From NCBI RefSeq assembly GCF_004345645.1, contig NZ_SLWS01000009.1:310001-374000 (forward strand): 64,000 nucleotides of DNA, in the 5' to 3' direction. Positions within the stretch are counted from its first letter, which is position 1; each line of letters opens with the position of its first letter. Below are positions 7,611 through 17,282 of the stretch, piece by piece. The notes under the pieces were generated by a model that worked only from the letters and a program-made list of their open reading frames with translations, did not search any database and was not told where the DNA came from. Both the position numbers and the translations under genes were made by a program. The stretch is from Actinocrispum wychmicini. Lineage in GTDB: Bacteria > Actinomycetota > Actinomycetes > Mycobacteriales > Pseudonocardiaceae.

Positions 7611-10349
7611 CGCCAGGGGGTTCAGAATGGCCGGGGTCCCGGCGGGGAGCTCACCGGCTCGGATCATCCACAGCTGCGCCGCGCGGAGGGCGTCCGCCGG
7701 TCGCAGGCCCTCCTCGCGCAGGAAGTGGTGGAACATGTACATCAGAACCGATGTCTCGTTGTCCGGCACGTTCCAGCGCGCGCTGATCACCGAACGGGTG
7801 TTGTGCGCCAGGAACGCGGTAGCCAGGCTGAACGCCTCGTCGTAGCCGCGTCCTGACTCGTTGCTCCGGCACGCGGCGATGACGGCCACGGCAAGGTCGC
7901 GGCTGCTCGACGCGTCGACGAACTCTTCGGCCGACAGTCGTTCCGCGTCGCACAGCAGGAGGTATGAGGTGTCGTCCTTGCCTCTGCCGGCGTTGACCGT
8001 GGCGTGGCAGGCCAGGTGCAGCAGCGTGCCGCCCTGCGGATCCGCGAGCCAGGATCGCACGTCTTCAGAAAGGCCGCGCCCGTCGGCCGCTTCGGTACCG
8101 TCGGCGGCTCTGCCGACGAGCCGGGCGTTCGGATAAAAGCGCTCACGGATCGCCGCGGCCTCCGCGCGGGCACCAGGCAGTGGCTGAGCCGCACCGGCGG
8201 TGTCCGGATCGCTGACGATCATACCGTCTGTGAGCGCCACATCGCCGCTCCAGGCGGCAGTGCAGAACATTCGCGCGGACGCCGCGTACGAGAAAACAGC
8301 GTCCTCCACGGCATACCGGACGCGACCGTCGACGGTTCGCCAGGCCGCGTGCCAAGGAATGCGGGAGAGTTCGCGTACCGGAATGAGAACGATACGCGGG
8401 ACGTCTTTCGATGTCTCGACGTCCGCGAGCAGCGGACCGATCGCCGACTCCCAGGCCCATTCGCACATCGTGTCCACAGTGTCGGTGCGCCTGCCGGGGA
8501 TGGGCTGCACCTCCCGTGCCGCTGCCGACAGGTCGTGCTCGAACCCCGCGGCCTGCTCCGTCATCAGCTTCGGCAGAGTGATCCAATGTGGATGGTCGGA
8601 CACCGGGATGACAGCGGCAAGTCCCGTGCCATCACGCTTTCCGGGCACCAGGTAGACGAGCGCGTCCATGTCGAGGGCCATCAGCGCGGCTCTGATCTCG
8701 TCCGGTGATGGCGGGTCCGGCACCAGTCGCATCGCGGTGTCGAAGTCGGCCGCCAGCGACCCGTCCGCGGCCAGTTCGACCCCGGCGAGCGCGCTCATCA
8801 CCCGCCGGCGCAACTCACTCGGGATCTGATCGGCGGGCGCTGCAAGCCATTCCCTCGCCAGTTCGGCCTTGCCGTGTTCCGCCAGCCGGGTCGGGATGTC
8901 CCGGGTTTCCGTGGCGGCGTGGATGATGAGGCCGCGGCCCATCTCCAGCGCCCACGCGGCCAAGTCGAACCGATTGCTCTTGAGGAAAAGCTGGGCGGCC
9001 CAGTAGGCGTCGTCAGCGGCGTCGCCGATGGCCAGATGCACATCGGCCGCGCGGGACTGCAACACAGCGCTCCACACGCGCCCCCGCAGCCCAGTGATCG
9101 CTGTTTCACGCGCCGAGTCCGTACATCCGTCCATCAAGTACATCTGGGACAAGTCCCTCCCGATGCTGACGAGGACGTCCACGTTCCCGGTCTCGACCGC
9201 ATTGGCCCGCGCCTGCTCCAAACAGGCGATCCCGGCGGCCAACTCGCCGTGGTCGTCGGGATCGCCGAACATCTGCCACCGAGCCGCACGGACGATCCCC
9301 ATCGTGGCGAGGTGCCGTGAATGAAGGACGCCACCAGGCGGTGACATGGGGAGTGCACGCTCGCACAAGTCAACGGCTTCGTCCATCGAGGCGGGCGTCT
9401 GCTCACGCATTCGAATCATCGCCAGGGCGAACATGTGCGTCGCACGCTCGTCATCGGGTATGTCGGGGCTCCGGCAGAGACGGTCAAGCTCGGCCCGATC
9501 CGCCTCGGACGTCGCCCAGCGACCGGTTCCGTCGCCCGCAGGCATGTTCAGGTAGACCATGACGTTCGGCGCTGCTGCCGCCAACGCCTGGCGAATCGGA
9601 TCGGTAGCGGGCAACTCCTCGGCCAGATCCAGCGCCGACCGCAGAAGACGCCGCCCTTCTTGGTGTTCCCCTCGCGCGCCAGCACCGCTCGTCTTCTTCA
9701 ACAGCAACAAAATCTCGGCCCGCACGCGTTCGTGCGAGGCTGGAGCGGCGCTGTCCACCATTCCGTCGGTTTCCCGCAGCAGTTCGGACTCTCTGCCCGG
9801 ATCCGCCTCCAAATACGCGACGCGGGTGTCGAAAGCGGCCAGAATCGCGTCGACGCCGGCGGACACCTCCCGTCTCACCGAACCCGGAACGGCGTCGACG
9901 AGCTTCCGATAGCCTTCGAACTCCGCTCGCAGCGCCCTGGAGCTGGCAGTCGTGGACCCCTTCCGCACGTCACCCATGCTCTTGTTGCCGCGAAGCAACC
10001 CGAAGAACACGCGCCACTCCGGGGGAACGTCCGGATCCGGCTCGGCGATCTCCGCGAGAACAGCCGCCCGGTCCAGGTGTTCATGGTCGAGGTCGCCGAT
10101 CGAACTGCCGACGCACACCCACGCCAGAGCGGCGGCTATCTTCGTCCGGTGCGGCGTATCCGCGGGCAACGCGTCGAACTCGTCCAGTGCGACCTTCAAC
10201 TTCGCCACATCGTGGTACGCGAGAGAGCGTGCGCTCGACGGATCCTTCTGCAGCGCCGCTCTCAATGTGTCCAATGCCCCCACCTGCTGACGCTGAGTGA
10301 TCGCCTCGGTGACCACGGCGGCGAGTGTGGGCGGCAGCGATCCGAACAC
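7563..10349 (-). CDS. TPR-CHAT domain protein (caspase-like protease family)
   Basis: 928 residues; GTG start at 10349 with GGAAGG upstream. Residues ~1-560 are helical and TPR-like. Residues ~590-928 form a CHAT domain of the caspase-HetF clan, with the catalytic dyad visible: His782 in LLHLACHA and Cys827 in VIAACRS. The domain ends in the usual ADALRAAQLWMI helix. Actinomycetes have many such proteins; family members elsewhere (TPR-CHAT of the gRAMP/Craspase system, separase-like proteases) are proteases switched on by partners. No CRISPR, transmembrane effector or gasdermin neighbour is seen, so substrate and trigger are unknown. A short divergent gene starts 104 nt away and may be a partner (inference). 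Confidence 0.82.
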   Translation of the reverse strand: MFGSLPPTLAAVVTEAITQRQQVGALDTLRAALQKDPSSARSLAYHDVAKLKVALDEFDALPADTPHRTKIAAALAWVCVGSSIGDLDHEHLDRAAVLAEIAEPDPDVPPEWRVFFGLLRGNKSMGDVRKGSTTASSRALRAEFEGYRKLVDAVPGSVRREVSAGVDAILAAFDTRVAYLEADPGRESELLRETDGMVDSAAPASHERVRAEILLLLKKTSGAGARGEHQEGRRLLRSALDLAEELPATDPIRQALAAAAPNVMVYLNMPAGDGTGRWATSEADRAELDRLCRSPDIPDDERATHMFALAMIRMREQTPASMDEAVDLCERALPMSPPGGVLHSRHLATMGIVRAARWQMFGDPDDHGELAAGIACLEQARANAVETGNVDVLVSIGRDLSQMYLMDGCTDSARETAITGLRGRVWSAVLQSRAADVHLAIGDAADDAYWAAQLFLKSNRFDLAAWALEMGRGLIIHAATETRDIPTRLAEHGKAELAREWLAAPADQIPSELRRRVMSALAGVELAADGSLAADFDTAMRLVPDPPSPDEIRAALMALDMDALVYLVPGKRDGTGLAAVIPVSDHPHWITLPKLMTEQAAGFEHDLSAAAREVQPIPGRRTDTVDTMCEWAWESAIGPLLADVETSKDVPRIVLIPVRELSRIPWHAAWRTVDGRVRYAVEDAVFSYAASARMFCTAAWSGDVALTDGMIVSDPDTAGAAQPLPGARAEAAAIRERFYPNARLVGRAADGTEAADGRGLSEDVRSWLADPQGGTLLHLACHATVNAGRGKDDTSYLLLCDAERLSAEEFVDASSSRDLAVAVIAACRSNESGRGYDEAFSLATAFLAHNTRSVISARWNVPDNETSVLMYMFHHFLREEGLRPADALRAAQLWMIRAGELPAGTPAILNPLASPDVRTWAAFVHSGR

Positions 10350-10453
10350 GTCCAGGGTCCTTCCCGTCGCTTGCTGAGTCCCTCCTTAACTGACGGACGT
10401 CTGAGCCAGGTATTGCCGTTGCGGGTCGATGTGTCACCCGTGGACACTGAACC
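10350..10453. promoter_or_regulatory. Divergent intergenic region between the CHAT gene and the unknown gene
   Basis: 104 bp separate the two divergent starts, so promoters for both must lie here or inside the genes. No strong -35/-10 pair or palindrome was recognised. The GGAAGG near 10360 (minus strand) serves as the ribosome-binding site of the CHAT gene. Confidence 0.35.
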
Positions 10454-11077
10454 GTGTTCATCCTGGAACCCGTGGTCGACACGTCCACCACGACCGGCTT
10501 CGCCCTCTGGCCGGTAGCCACGCCGCCGGCCGACCGCGTGCTGCACGTATCGGCGAACCTCTCGACTCAAGAAGTCGGCACAGCAATGGCTGCGTTGGCG
10601 GCCCATCACCTCGATGATGCGCACGCGGTCACTGATGTGCTCGATGAGCTGGTACAGGCTGAATGCCTGATCGTCAGCGGTGGTCTGCTGGCCCGGGACA
10701 CTCGAACCGGAGTGACCATTCCACCGAGTTGCTGTTGCGGCCTGGAGGGCTGGCGCGAGTGGGCCGGCGCGCTGGACGGAGGCAAGCCATGGCTCGGTCA
10801 CAGCCCCGCACCGTGGATCGAACACCTCGACGGCGCCCTCCGTATTTGGCCTGACGGCGGCATGGGCGAAGATCTCCCCCGGGTCGACCGCACGATCACC
10901 GCATCACTGGACAGCGTCACAGGGCAACTGCGCAGGGCACATCAGGATCTCCGCGGCTTCCTGCACGCCGTCAGCCGGTGGGTCCAAGATCGTGCTCCGC
11001 ACGCGGCCACCAGGGTGATCGCCAAGCTCGACAAGAGCTTCCAGATCACCGACAACCTGATCTTGCCGACCTGCTAA
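10454..11077 (+). CDS. Conserved-type protein of unknown function with a CCC-G-W motif
   Basis: 207 residues from a GTG start; no convincing ribosome-binding site precedes it, so the start is uncertain or the message is leaderless. The most distinctive segment is IPPSCCCGLEGWREW (about residues 93-107), followed by a PWLGHSPAPWIE stretch. I recall similar motifs in unannotated actinomycete proteins but cannot assign a fold or function. Three adjacent cysteines could bind metal, but no fourth ligand is obvious. There is no signal peptide or membrane helix. It is divergent from the TPR-CHAT gene and its stop overlaps the rhamnosidase stop by 4 nt. Confidence 0.6.
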   Translation: MFILEPVVDTSTTTGFALWPVATPPADRVLHVSANLSTQEVGTAMAALAAHHLDDAHAVTDVLDELVQAECLIVSGGLLARDTRTGVTIPPSCCCGLEGWREWAGALDGGKPWLGHSPAPWIEHLDGALRIWPDGGMGEDLPRVDRTITASLDSVTGQLRRAHQDLRGFLHAVSRWVQDRAPHAATRVIAKLDKSFQITDNLILPTC

Positions 11078-14000
11078 CTCGTCAGGGCCAGCGGGATGTC
11101 GACCAGCAATTCGGGACGCAGCGACACCGGGCCGAACAGGCCGGACGGGAGTTGCTCGCCGTGCGCGTTGGCGCCGGTGTTGGTGACACGGACACGCACG
11201 AGGTTGTCGCCAGGCCGCAGCGCGGGGGTGACGTCGAGCCGGTATGGCGGCCAGAGGCGGGAGCCGAGAGGTGCGCCGTTGATCTCGATCTCGGCCACGT
11301 CGTGTACTTCACCGAGATCCAGGATCCAACGGTGTCCGGTCAGTGTCGCGTCGTCGAGTGAGATGTCCTTTTCGTACCAGGCCGAACCCGAGAAGCCACC
11401 GTCCAGGTCGGTCCACGAACCCAGCGGACGCGTGACCGTCGGTGAGTCCGCCCGGTCGAAGTGGAACCGCCAGTCGCCGTCGAGCGGGACGGCGGCGAGC
11501 GCGTCGGTCACGTTCGCCGTGCCTTGATACAGCTGACCGTCCGCGGTCACGACAACCGTGACCGGGCCAGGCGCGGTCACCCGTACAGTGGCGTTCTGTC
11601 CGTGGATCCGCTCCACCGGCGCGGTCGACGACACGGCGTGTGCCGGCTCCTGCCTTGCCCGGAACACCACCAGCAGGGTTGCCTTCGGTTCGAGCCGCAG
11701 TGGGATCTCGGTGTCGTCTTGTTCGTCGGTGAACGATCGCCACACGCCTGCCATGTCCGTCGTGCCCGTTTCGGGGTCCCAGATCTCCGGCACGCCGGTC
11801 GCGGGAAACGTGGCGGTGACGTCAACCGCGGTGGCGAGCTCGTTCGTGAGCACGAAGGCACGCTCGCGGCCGCTCTCCAGCCGGAGTGCACGAACCGAAG
11901 CCATCGGCGGGGTGAGCGAGACCGCAGCACCACCCGCGGACACGGCTGCCGCGGCGGCGGCCGTTGGGTCGGGCGCGTGGATCGCCTGGTGTGCGCCGAG
12001 GAACAGTCGGTCCACGGCCTGGCGTAGTCCTGTGTTGTCTCCTCCGGACTCCTGGGTGGGCAGGTCGCCGGTGACGATCACTGTTCCGCCCCCGTGGACG
12101 AACCGGACGAGGACCTGCGCGGTGCCGAGGGCCAGCATCGGCGTCTGCGGCACCACCATGATCTGGTAAGCCTGTTGTCCCAGCACGAGTCTGGGCCCTC
12201 TGGCCAGGGCGTGGGTGACCAGTGCGGGATCGTTGTCGAGCGCTCCTTCGTCGACCAGGTCGAAGTCGACCTGCACGTCTTCGAGGGCGTGCACCGCGTT
12301 CGTGAACGAGTCGTCGATGCTCTGCTTCGCGTCTGTGTCCTGAAAGGACTCGGCGGCGCGTTGCGGCTGGAGCAGCACGGTTCGGGCACGGGCGGGCGCG
12401 CGGCCGGCTTCCATCAGGCGGCCGATCCAGTCGTTCAGTGGCGCGGACAGGCTCCACCACGGGTTGACCGGCTGGAACGGGGGTGGGTAGACGATGTCGC
12501 CGGAGTCGCTGAACCTGGCGTGCAGCAGGGTGTGGTTCACCCCGCGGACGGCGAACGCGCCGACGACCTCCCGCGTGAACGCGGGGGTGACAGCCCAGCC
12601 TGTTCCGCCCATCGCCTCCAGGTAGACGCGTTCCAGCCCGAGCTGATGCGCGGTGCTGGCCGGATACCTGGACAGCGTTCGGTGGTAGCCGCGCTGGTAG
12701 TGGTCGAAGACCAGGTCGGTGCCCGGCACCTGCGCCCACTGGTTGTCGGTGTGCAGGTCGCCGGTGCTCTTCACCTGTTCGGCTGGCCCGTACTCGTCCC
12801 ACAGCGGGTTGGAGATGAACTTCATGCCGTGGTCGGCCATCCACTGGCCCTGGGTGCGGAAGTACGCGGCGGCGAACCGGTTGGCGACCGCACGCCAGAA
12901 CACCCCGCGCAGCCGCAGGCCGGGTGGCCCAAAGTCGTCATGTACCGCGGTCAGCGCGAGCCCAGGTGCCACGCCGAGCCGGGACAGTTCGTCGTCCAAC
13001 GACCCAGACCACGGCACGGCGTTGAAATGCGCCACGGCTGACGCGATGAACGGTTCGTCGTCGGCGAATCCGCGCAGGACACCGCCGACGGCCCAAGGGA
13101 ACCGGCGCAGGTACTCGCCGGGCACGATGTCGAGGAAGAGATTCACCGCCTCGTCGTCGAGCAGATCAAGATACGTGTGCCGGCTGTCGTCGTTCAGGCC
13201 GAGCGGACGCACGGTGAACAAGTCCAGCTGCCACTTCCCGGGCGGTGCCGTCCATTCGCCGGCACGGCGGGCGATGTCGGTCAGGTCGACGATCCCGGCG
13301 ATGTCGGCCGAGCCCTCCGGCCGGGCCGTGGCCGCGACCGACGGCAGCGCGTCGGGCAGGTCGAAGGCGTCGATGGACGCGTCGGTGTCGAACTGGTCGG
13401 AGTACAACACCTGGCCGCCGGCATCGATGACAGTGACACTGTCCCACGACGACCGCTGGGTCGCGACCGCCCGCATACCGACCCGTCCGGTGGGGAACGT
13501 GGCGTCGACGACTGTACGTTGGCTGACCCCGTCCACCGACGCCAGGATGTGCGTGCCGCGGACCGCGACCTTCAGCACGTGGTCGACGGCCGGATTGAAT
13601 CCCGGCACCCCAGGCGCGTTGTACAGCAACGAGAACCCGCCGTTCTGTTGCCGCCAGATGTCCACGCCGCCGTCGATGCGCATGTCGGCGAGATAGCCGT
13701 TGGACGCGTCCGGACTGCGCACCATCAGACCTGCGGTCGCGCGTTCCACTCGGACGGTCGCCTGCACGTCGTAGTCCCGCCAGTCGGCGCCCGCGCGCAG
13801 CAGGGTGATGCCGTCGCGGATGCTCGCGTCCACCAACAGCCGCCCGGCCGTTACGACCAGTCCGTGGTTCACCAACGTGACCGAGTCGCCGCCGGACACG
13901 GCCAAAGTCACCTTACCGACGCCGTGCGGCCGCAACTCCGGGCGCGGCTGGTAGACCCGGTCACCCACTTGCCCACCGTTGACCACGAACCCGCCGCCGC

Positions 14001-14322
14001 GGCCGCTGGGGAAGAAGTCGTCGTTGAACAGCCACAGGTGCATGTCGTTGCGCTGCGCCTCACGGAGGGTGAATTCGATGAGCGCGAACCATTCCTCGGT
14101 GAAGAACCGTGGCTGCAACGCGAGGGTGTCGAACGGGAAGATCAGCACCTCATGGATGCCGCGGGCGCGGATGTCGGCGAGCTCGGCGGTGACCAGATCG
14201 TTGGTGACGGTGCCGTTCCAGAACCACAGGATGGTGGGCCGGCTGTCCGCGCGCGGAGTGGCGAAAAGCTCCGCCACGAAGCCCTCTTCAGAACCTGGAG
14301 CGACCAAGAGAACCTCCGACAC
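11074..14322 (-). CDS. GH106-like alpha-L-rhamnosidase with an inserted LamG-like domain
   Basis: 1082 residues, last gene of the rhamnose operon. The N-terminus (RPTILWFWNGTVTNDLVTAE, then IRARGIHEVLIFPFD) matches the start of the TIM-barrel catalytic domain of GH106-type hydrolases. About residues 160-290 look like an inserted concanavalin/LamG-like beta-sandwich (YDVQATVRVE, VGMRAVATQRSSWDSVTV). The C-terminus (residues ~980-1080) is a GH2-type sugar-binding jelly roll (WILDLGEVHDVAEIEINGAP). There is no signal peptide, so it should act in the cytoplasm on imported rhamnosides, releasing L-rhamnose for RhaI/RhaB. The family call rests on the N-terminal motif plus operon context; other large glycosidase families remain possible. 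Confidence 0.75.
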   Translation of the reverse strand: MSEVLLVAPGSEEGFVAELFATPRADSRPTILWFWNGTVTNDLVTAELADIRARGIHEVLIFPFDTLALQPRFFTEEWFALIEFTLREAQRNDMHLWLFNDDFFPSGRGGGFVVNGGQVGDRVYQPRPELRPHGVGKVTLAVSGGDSVTLVNHGLVVTAGRLLVDASIRDGITLLRAGADWRDYDVQATVRVERATAGLMVRSPDASNGYLADMRIDGGVDIWRQQNGGFSLLYNAPGVPGFNPAVDHVLKVAVRGTHILASVDGVSQRTVVDATFPTGRVGMRAVATQRSSWDSVTVIDAGGQVLYSDQFDTDASIDAFDLPDALPSVAATARPEGSADIAGIVDLTDIARRAGEWTAPPGKWQLDLFTVRPLGLNDDSRHTYLDLLDDEAVNLFLDIVPGEYLRRFPWAVGGVLRGFADDEPFIASAVAHFNAVPWSGSLDDELSRLGVAPGLALTAVHDDFGPPGLRLRGVFWRAVANRFAAAYFRTQGQWMADHGMKFISNPLWDEYGPAEQVKSTGDLHTDNQWAQVPGTDLVFDHYQRGYHRTLSRYPASTAHQLGLERVYLEAMGGTGWAVTPAFTREVVGAFAVRGVNHTLLHARFSDSGDIVYPPPFQPVNPWWSLSAPLNDWIGRLMEAGRAPARARTVLLQPQRAAESFQDTDAKQSIDDSFTNAVHALEDVQVDFDLVDEGALDNDPALVTHALARGPRLVLGQQAYQIMVVPQTPMLALGTAQVLVRFVHGGGTVIVTGDLPTQESGGDNTGLRQAVDRLFLGAHQAIHAPDPTAAAAAAVSAGGAAVSLTPPMASVRALRLESGRERAFVLTNELATAVDVTATFPATGVPEIWDPETGTTDMAGVWRSFTDEQDDTEIPLRLEPKATLLVVFRARQEPAHAVSSTAPVERIHGQNATVRVTAPGPVTVVVTADGQLYQGTANVTDALAAVPLDGDWRFHFDRADSPTVTRPLGSWTDLDGGFSGSAWYEKDISLDDATLTGHRWILDLGEVHDVAEIEINGAPLGSRLWPPYRLDVTPALRPGDNLVRVRVTNTGANAHGEQLPSGLFGPVSLRPELLVDIPLALTS

Positions 14323-14344
14323 CGCAGGTCATGAAATGATCACG

Positions 14345-15811
14345 CTACGTGACGCGAGCGGCCAGGTCAAGGCGTGCTTCGGCCGCCACCCATTCAGCCT
14401 CACGGCCGGACGGACGATACTCCCGCATCGGCTGGGTCCGTCGCACGAGCCCACGCATGGCCGCCAAGTCAGGCAGATCAGCGCCCAGCGCACGGGCTTG
14501 CACAAGCACGTTGCCCAACGCGGCCGCCTCGACCGGACCGGCCAGCACCGGCACCCCACACGCGTCCGCGGTCAGCTGGCACAACAGGTGGTTCCGGGTG
14601 CCACCGCCGACCACATGGACGACGTCGACGGTCTTCCCAGCCAAGTTCGCGGCCAGACGAACCGTGCGCCGGTAGGCCAACGCGAGACTGTCCACAATGC
14701 ACCGGACGACCTCGGCCCGGGTGCCGGGCGGCCGCTGGCCCGTCTCCCGGCAGACCTGGGCGATCCGCGCGGGCATGTCACCAGGGGTCAGGAACGCCGG
14801 CGCGTCGATGTCCACGACCGCCGCCAGTGCGGGCGCGTCGGCCGCACTGGCGAGCACCCCGGCCAGGTCCACCGGGTCGCCGTGCGCCGCCCAGGTACGC
14901 AGGGTCTCGGTCAGCACCCACAGGCCCATCACGTTGCGCAGGAACCGGATTGTGCCGTCCACGCCACCTTCGTTGGTGAAGTTCGCGGCCAGCGCGGCGT
15001 CACTCAGCTCCGGCTCCGCCAGCTCTACCCCCACGAGTGACCAGGTGCCCGAGGAGATGTACGCGAAGTTGGCGCCCGACTCGGCCGGCACCGCGACCAC
15101 AGCCGACGCCGTGTCGTGCGAGCCCACCGCGAGCACCGGCAATTCGGGCAACGCCAGTTCTTCGGCCAGTCCTGGGAGCAGGGTGCCGATCCACTCACCG
15201 GGGTCGCGCAACCGCGGCAGCAGGCGCGGCGGAATGCCGACCCGTTCGGCGAGCCCGGTGGCCCACTGCTTGGCTTGGACGTCGTAGAGCTGGGTGGTCG
15301 ACGCGTTGGTCCGTTCCACGCCGATCTCACCGGTCAGCCAGTACGCCACCAGGTCCGGGATCATCAGCAGGGTGGCCGCGGCGCCCAGTGTGTCCACTTC
15401 GGACACCAGTTGGTAGAGGGTGTTGATCGGCAGCTGCTGCAGTCCCGTGACGTCGTACAGCTCGCGCGCCGAGATCTTCTTCGAGACCCACTCCATCACT
15501 CCGTCGGTGCGCGAGTCGCGGTAGTGGACCGGATTTCCCAGCAACATGCCCGACGCGTCGAGCAGCCCGTAGTCGACGGCCCAGGAGTCGACGCCGATCC
15601 CCGCCAACGGTCCTTGCCGGTGCGCCGCCTGGATGCCCGCGAGGGTCTCCCGGTAGAGGCCGAGCACGTCCCAGTGCAGCGTCGATCCCAGCCGGACGGG
15701 CTCGTTCGGGAACCGCCGCACCTCTTCGATGTCCAGCCGCCCCGGGCCGACCGTGCCGGCCATCACGCGCCCGCTGGACGCCCCGAGATCGACGGCCGCC
15801 AGCCGCATCAC
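14345..15811 (-). CDS. rhaB: Rhamnulokinase
   Basis: 488-residue FGGY-family sugar kinase. It phosphorylates L-rhamnulose to L-rhamnulose-1-phosphate. The N-terminal phosphate-binding motif is VDLGASSGRV, and the second-domain nucleotide-binding segments are FAYISSGTWSLVGVE and HVVGGGTRNHLLCQLTAD. Length is normal for RhaB (~480-490). ATG start with a 4-nt overlap with the upstream isomerase stop; 22 nt before the rhamnosidase. The neighbours RhaI and the RhaEW-type aldolase make rhamnulose the expected substrate, rather than xylulose or fuculose. Confidence 0.92.
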   Translation of the reverse strand: MMRLAAVDLGASSGRVMAGTVGPGRLDIEEVRRFPNEPVRLGSTLHWDVLGLYRETLAGIQAAHRQGPLAGIGVDSWAVDYGLLDASGMLLGNPVHYRDSRTDGVMEWVSKKISARELYDVTGLQQLPINTLYQLVSEVDTLGAAATLLMIPDLVAYWLTGEIGVERTNASTTQLYDVQAKQWATGLAERVGIPPRLLPRLRDPGEWIGTLLPGLAEELALPELPVLAVGSHDTASAVVAVPAESGANFAYISSGTWSLVGVELAEPELSDAALAANFTNEGGVDGTIRFLRNVMGLWVLTETLRTWAAHGDPVDLAGVLASAADAPALAAVVDIDAPAFLTPGDMPARIAQVCRETGQRPPGTRAEVVRCIVDSLALAYRRTVRLAANLAGKTVDVVHVVGGGTRNHLLCQLTADACGVPVLAGPVEAAALGNVLVQARALGADLPDLAAMRGLVRRTQPMREYRPSGREAEWVAAEARLDLAARVT

Positions 15812-17259
15812 ACCCGCACCACGGTCAGCTCAAGCCCGAGCAGGTCCGCCACGGCGGTCAACTCGCCGACCCGGTGCCCGGTGCCGAGCGCCCAGTGGTG
15901 CGCGACGCCGGACGCCGACCACGCGTCGGTCCACTCCCCCGGGTCGCAGCCGAAGTCGACCCGCGAGGTGGTGTTCCCGATCCGCAGCAACGGCCCCGGC
16001 ACGACCTCGCCCTCGGAGGCGACCAGGGTGAATGTCCCGTCGCGGCGCTGCCCGATGCCGAGCAGGGTCACCGGCCCGTGCCGGACGTCGAACTCGACCG
16101 ACACGCCCCACCCACGCTTGCCGTGATAGACGCCCAGCCCGCGCAACAACGGCTTGCGCGCGCTGATCGCCAGGTGCGCTGGACCGTCGTGGCCCATCTC
16201 GACCACGTTGTCGCGGAAGTTCAACGCCTGCAGCTCGGTGAACGAACCGCCAGCGCCGAGGCGGTCCATCAACAGCATGGCCAGCGAGGTGCGCAGCTCG
16301 TACTCGCCGGCGGCAGGGATGCCACGCGCGGTGAGCAGCGACGCGCCCAGGATGAACCCGGCGCCGACCCGCTCGTGCGTCTCGCCGTCCAGGCCGCGGT
16401 GGTAGTAGGCCAACGAGTCCAGCTCGAAGTCCGCCACCAGCCGGTCCAGCCCGACGGACACCTTTGCACCCCAAGCGAAATCCTCTTCCACCACGGACTC
16501 GTCCATGCTGAAGATCTCCCGGGCGAGCGCCATCCGGGCCTGGGTCTCGGCTTCGGTGACCTGCTCGACGCGCACCCGCAGGTCGTCGATCTCCAGGATC
16601 TCGACGTGCCCGCCGAGCTGGGCGGACACCAGCGTCGGGTCGGACGAGACGTCCATCATGCCCGGGTAGAGGTGCCCGAGCAGGCCGTGCCGGCCGTGCC
16701 GGAACGCCGCGCGCACCCCGGCCGCCTTGATCCACCGTCCGATCTTCGTCCAGGCCCGTTCGTCCTCCAGGTAGCCCGAGACCGACCGGAACTCGACGCC
16801 GACGCGACGGAACGCGTTGGCCATCTCCGGCAACGGGCAAGCGCCGCAGTACGCCAGCCACGCGCCCGTGTCGAACGTCTCGTGATCCATCGCCTCAGTG
16901 GGCTGCAAGTTCAGCAGCAGCACCGGCGAACCACTGCGCTGCGCGATCGGCACCAGCATGTTGGACGTCAGATACGTGGTGAGGAACCCGATGATCAGGT
17001 CGCAGTCGGCGGCCCGCAGCTTCTCGGCCGCCGCCGCGCCTTCGTGCGGGTCGGCGATGAAGCCGGCGTCGACCACCTCACAGTCCAAAGCGGACAGTCG
17101 TTCGGTGACCCGCCGGGCCGAGGCCCGCAACTGCGGCAGCAGCCCCGGGAACTGCGGCCAGTACGCCCCGAGTCCGCCGGCCACCAGGCCGATCCGGGTT
17201 CTGCGCGGAGTGATGCGGTCCAGGTCGTCGAACGCGGGCCGCGCGAGCGTGTCGGTCAT
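15808..17259 (-). CDS. L-fucose/L-arabinose isomerase-like protein
   Basis: 483 residues resembling the arabinose/fucose isomerase superfamily: an N-terminal Rossmann-like region (RIGLVAGGLGAYWPQFPGLL, then CDLIIGFLTTYLTSNMLVP), a middle region with LQPTEAMDHETFDTG and a C-terminal barrel region (LLRIGNTTSRVDFG). It overlaps rhaB by 4 nt and follows the aldolase gene by 23 nt. The operon already encodes a rhamnose isomerase of the RhaI family, so this protein probably handles a different sugar or a second deoxyhexose isomerisation. True substrate unknown; members of this branch are often annotated only as fucose-isomerase-like. Confidence 0.75.
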   Translation of the reverse strand: MTDTLARPAFDDLDRITPRRTRIGLVAGGLGAYWPQFPGLLPQLRASARRVTERLSALDCEVVDAGFIADPHEGAAAAEKLRAADCDLIIGFLTTYLTSNMLVPIAQRSGSPVLLLNLQPTEAMDHETFDTGAWLAYCGACPLPEMANAFRRVGVEFRSVSGYLEDERAWTKIGRWIKAAGVRAAFRHGRHGLLGHLYPGMMDVSSDPTLVSAQLGGHVEILEIDDLRVRVEQVTEAETQARMALAREIFSMDESVVEEDFAWGAKVSVGLDRLVADFELDSLAYYHRGLDGETHERVGAGFILGASLLTARGIPAAGEYELRTSLAMLLMDRLGAGGSFTELQALNFRDNVVEMGHDGPAHLAISARKPLLRGLGVYHGKRGWGVSVEFDVRHGPVTLLGIGQRRDGTFTLVASEGEVVPGPLLRIGNTTSRVDFGCDPGEWTDAWSASGVAHHWALGTGHRVGELTAVADLLGLELTVVRV

Positions 17260-17282
17260 GGCGTTACTGTCCTCTCCGTGCG

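Noticed and set aside
9435-10517. Long plus-strand open frame opposite the CHAT gene (about 360 codons)
   Set aside because: Antisense shadow of the TPR-CHAT gene: Arg/Gly-rich translation with no family pattern, while the minus strand carries clear CHAT motifs.
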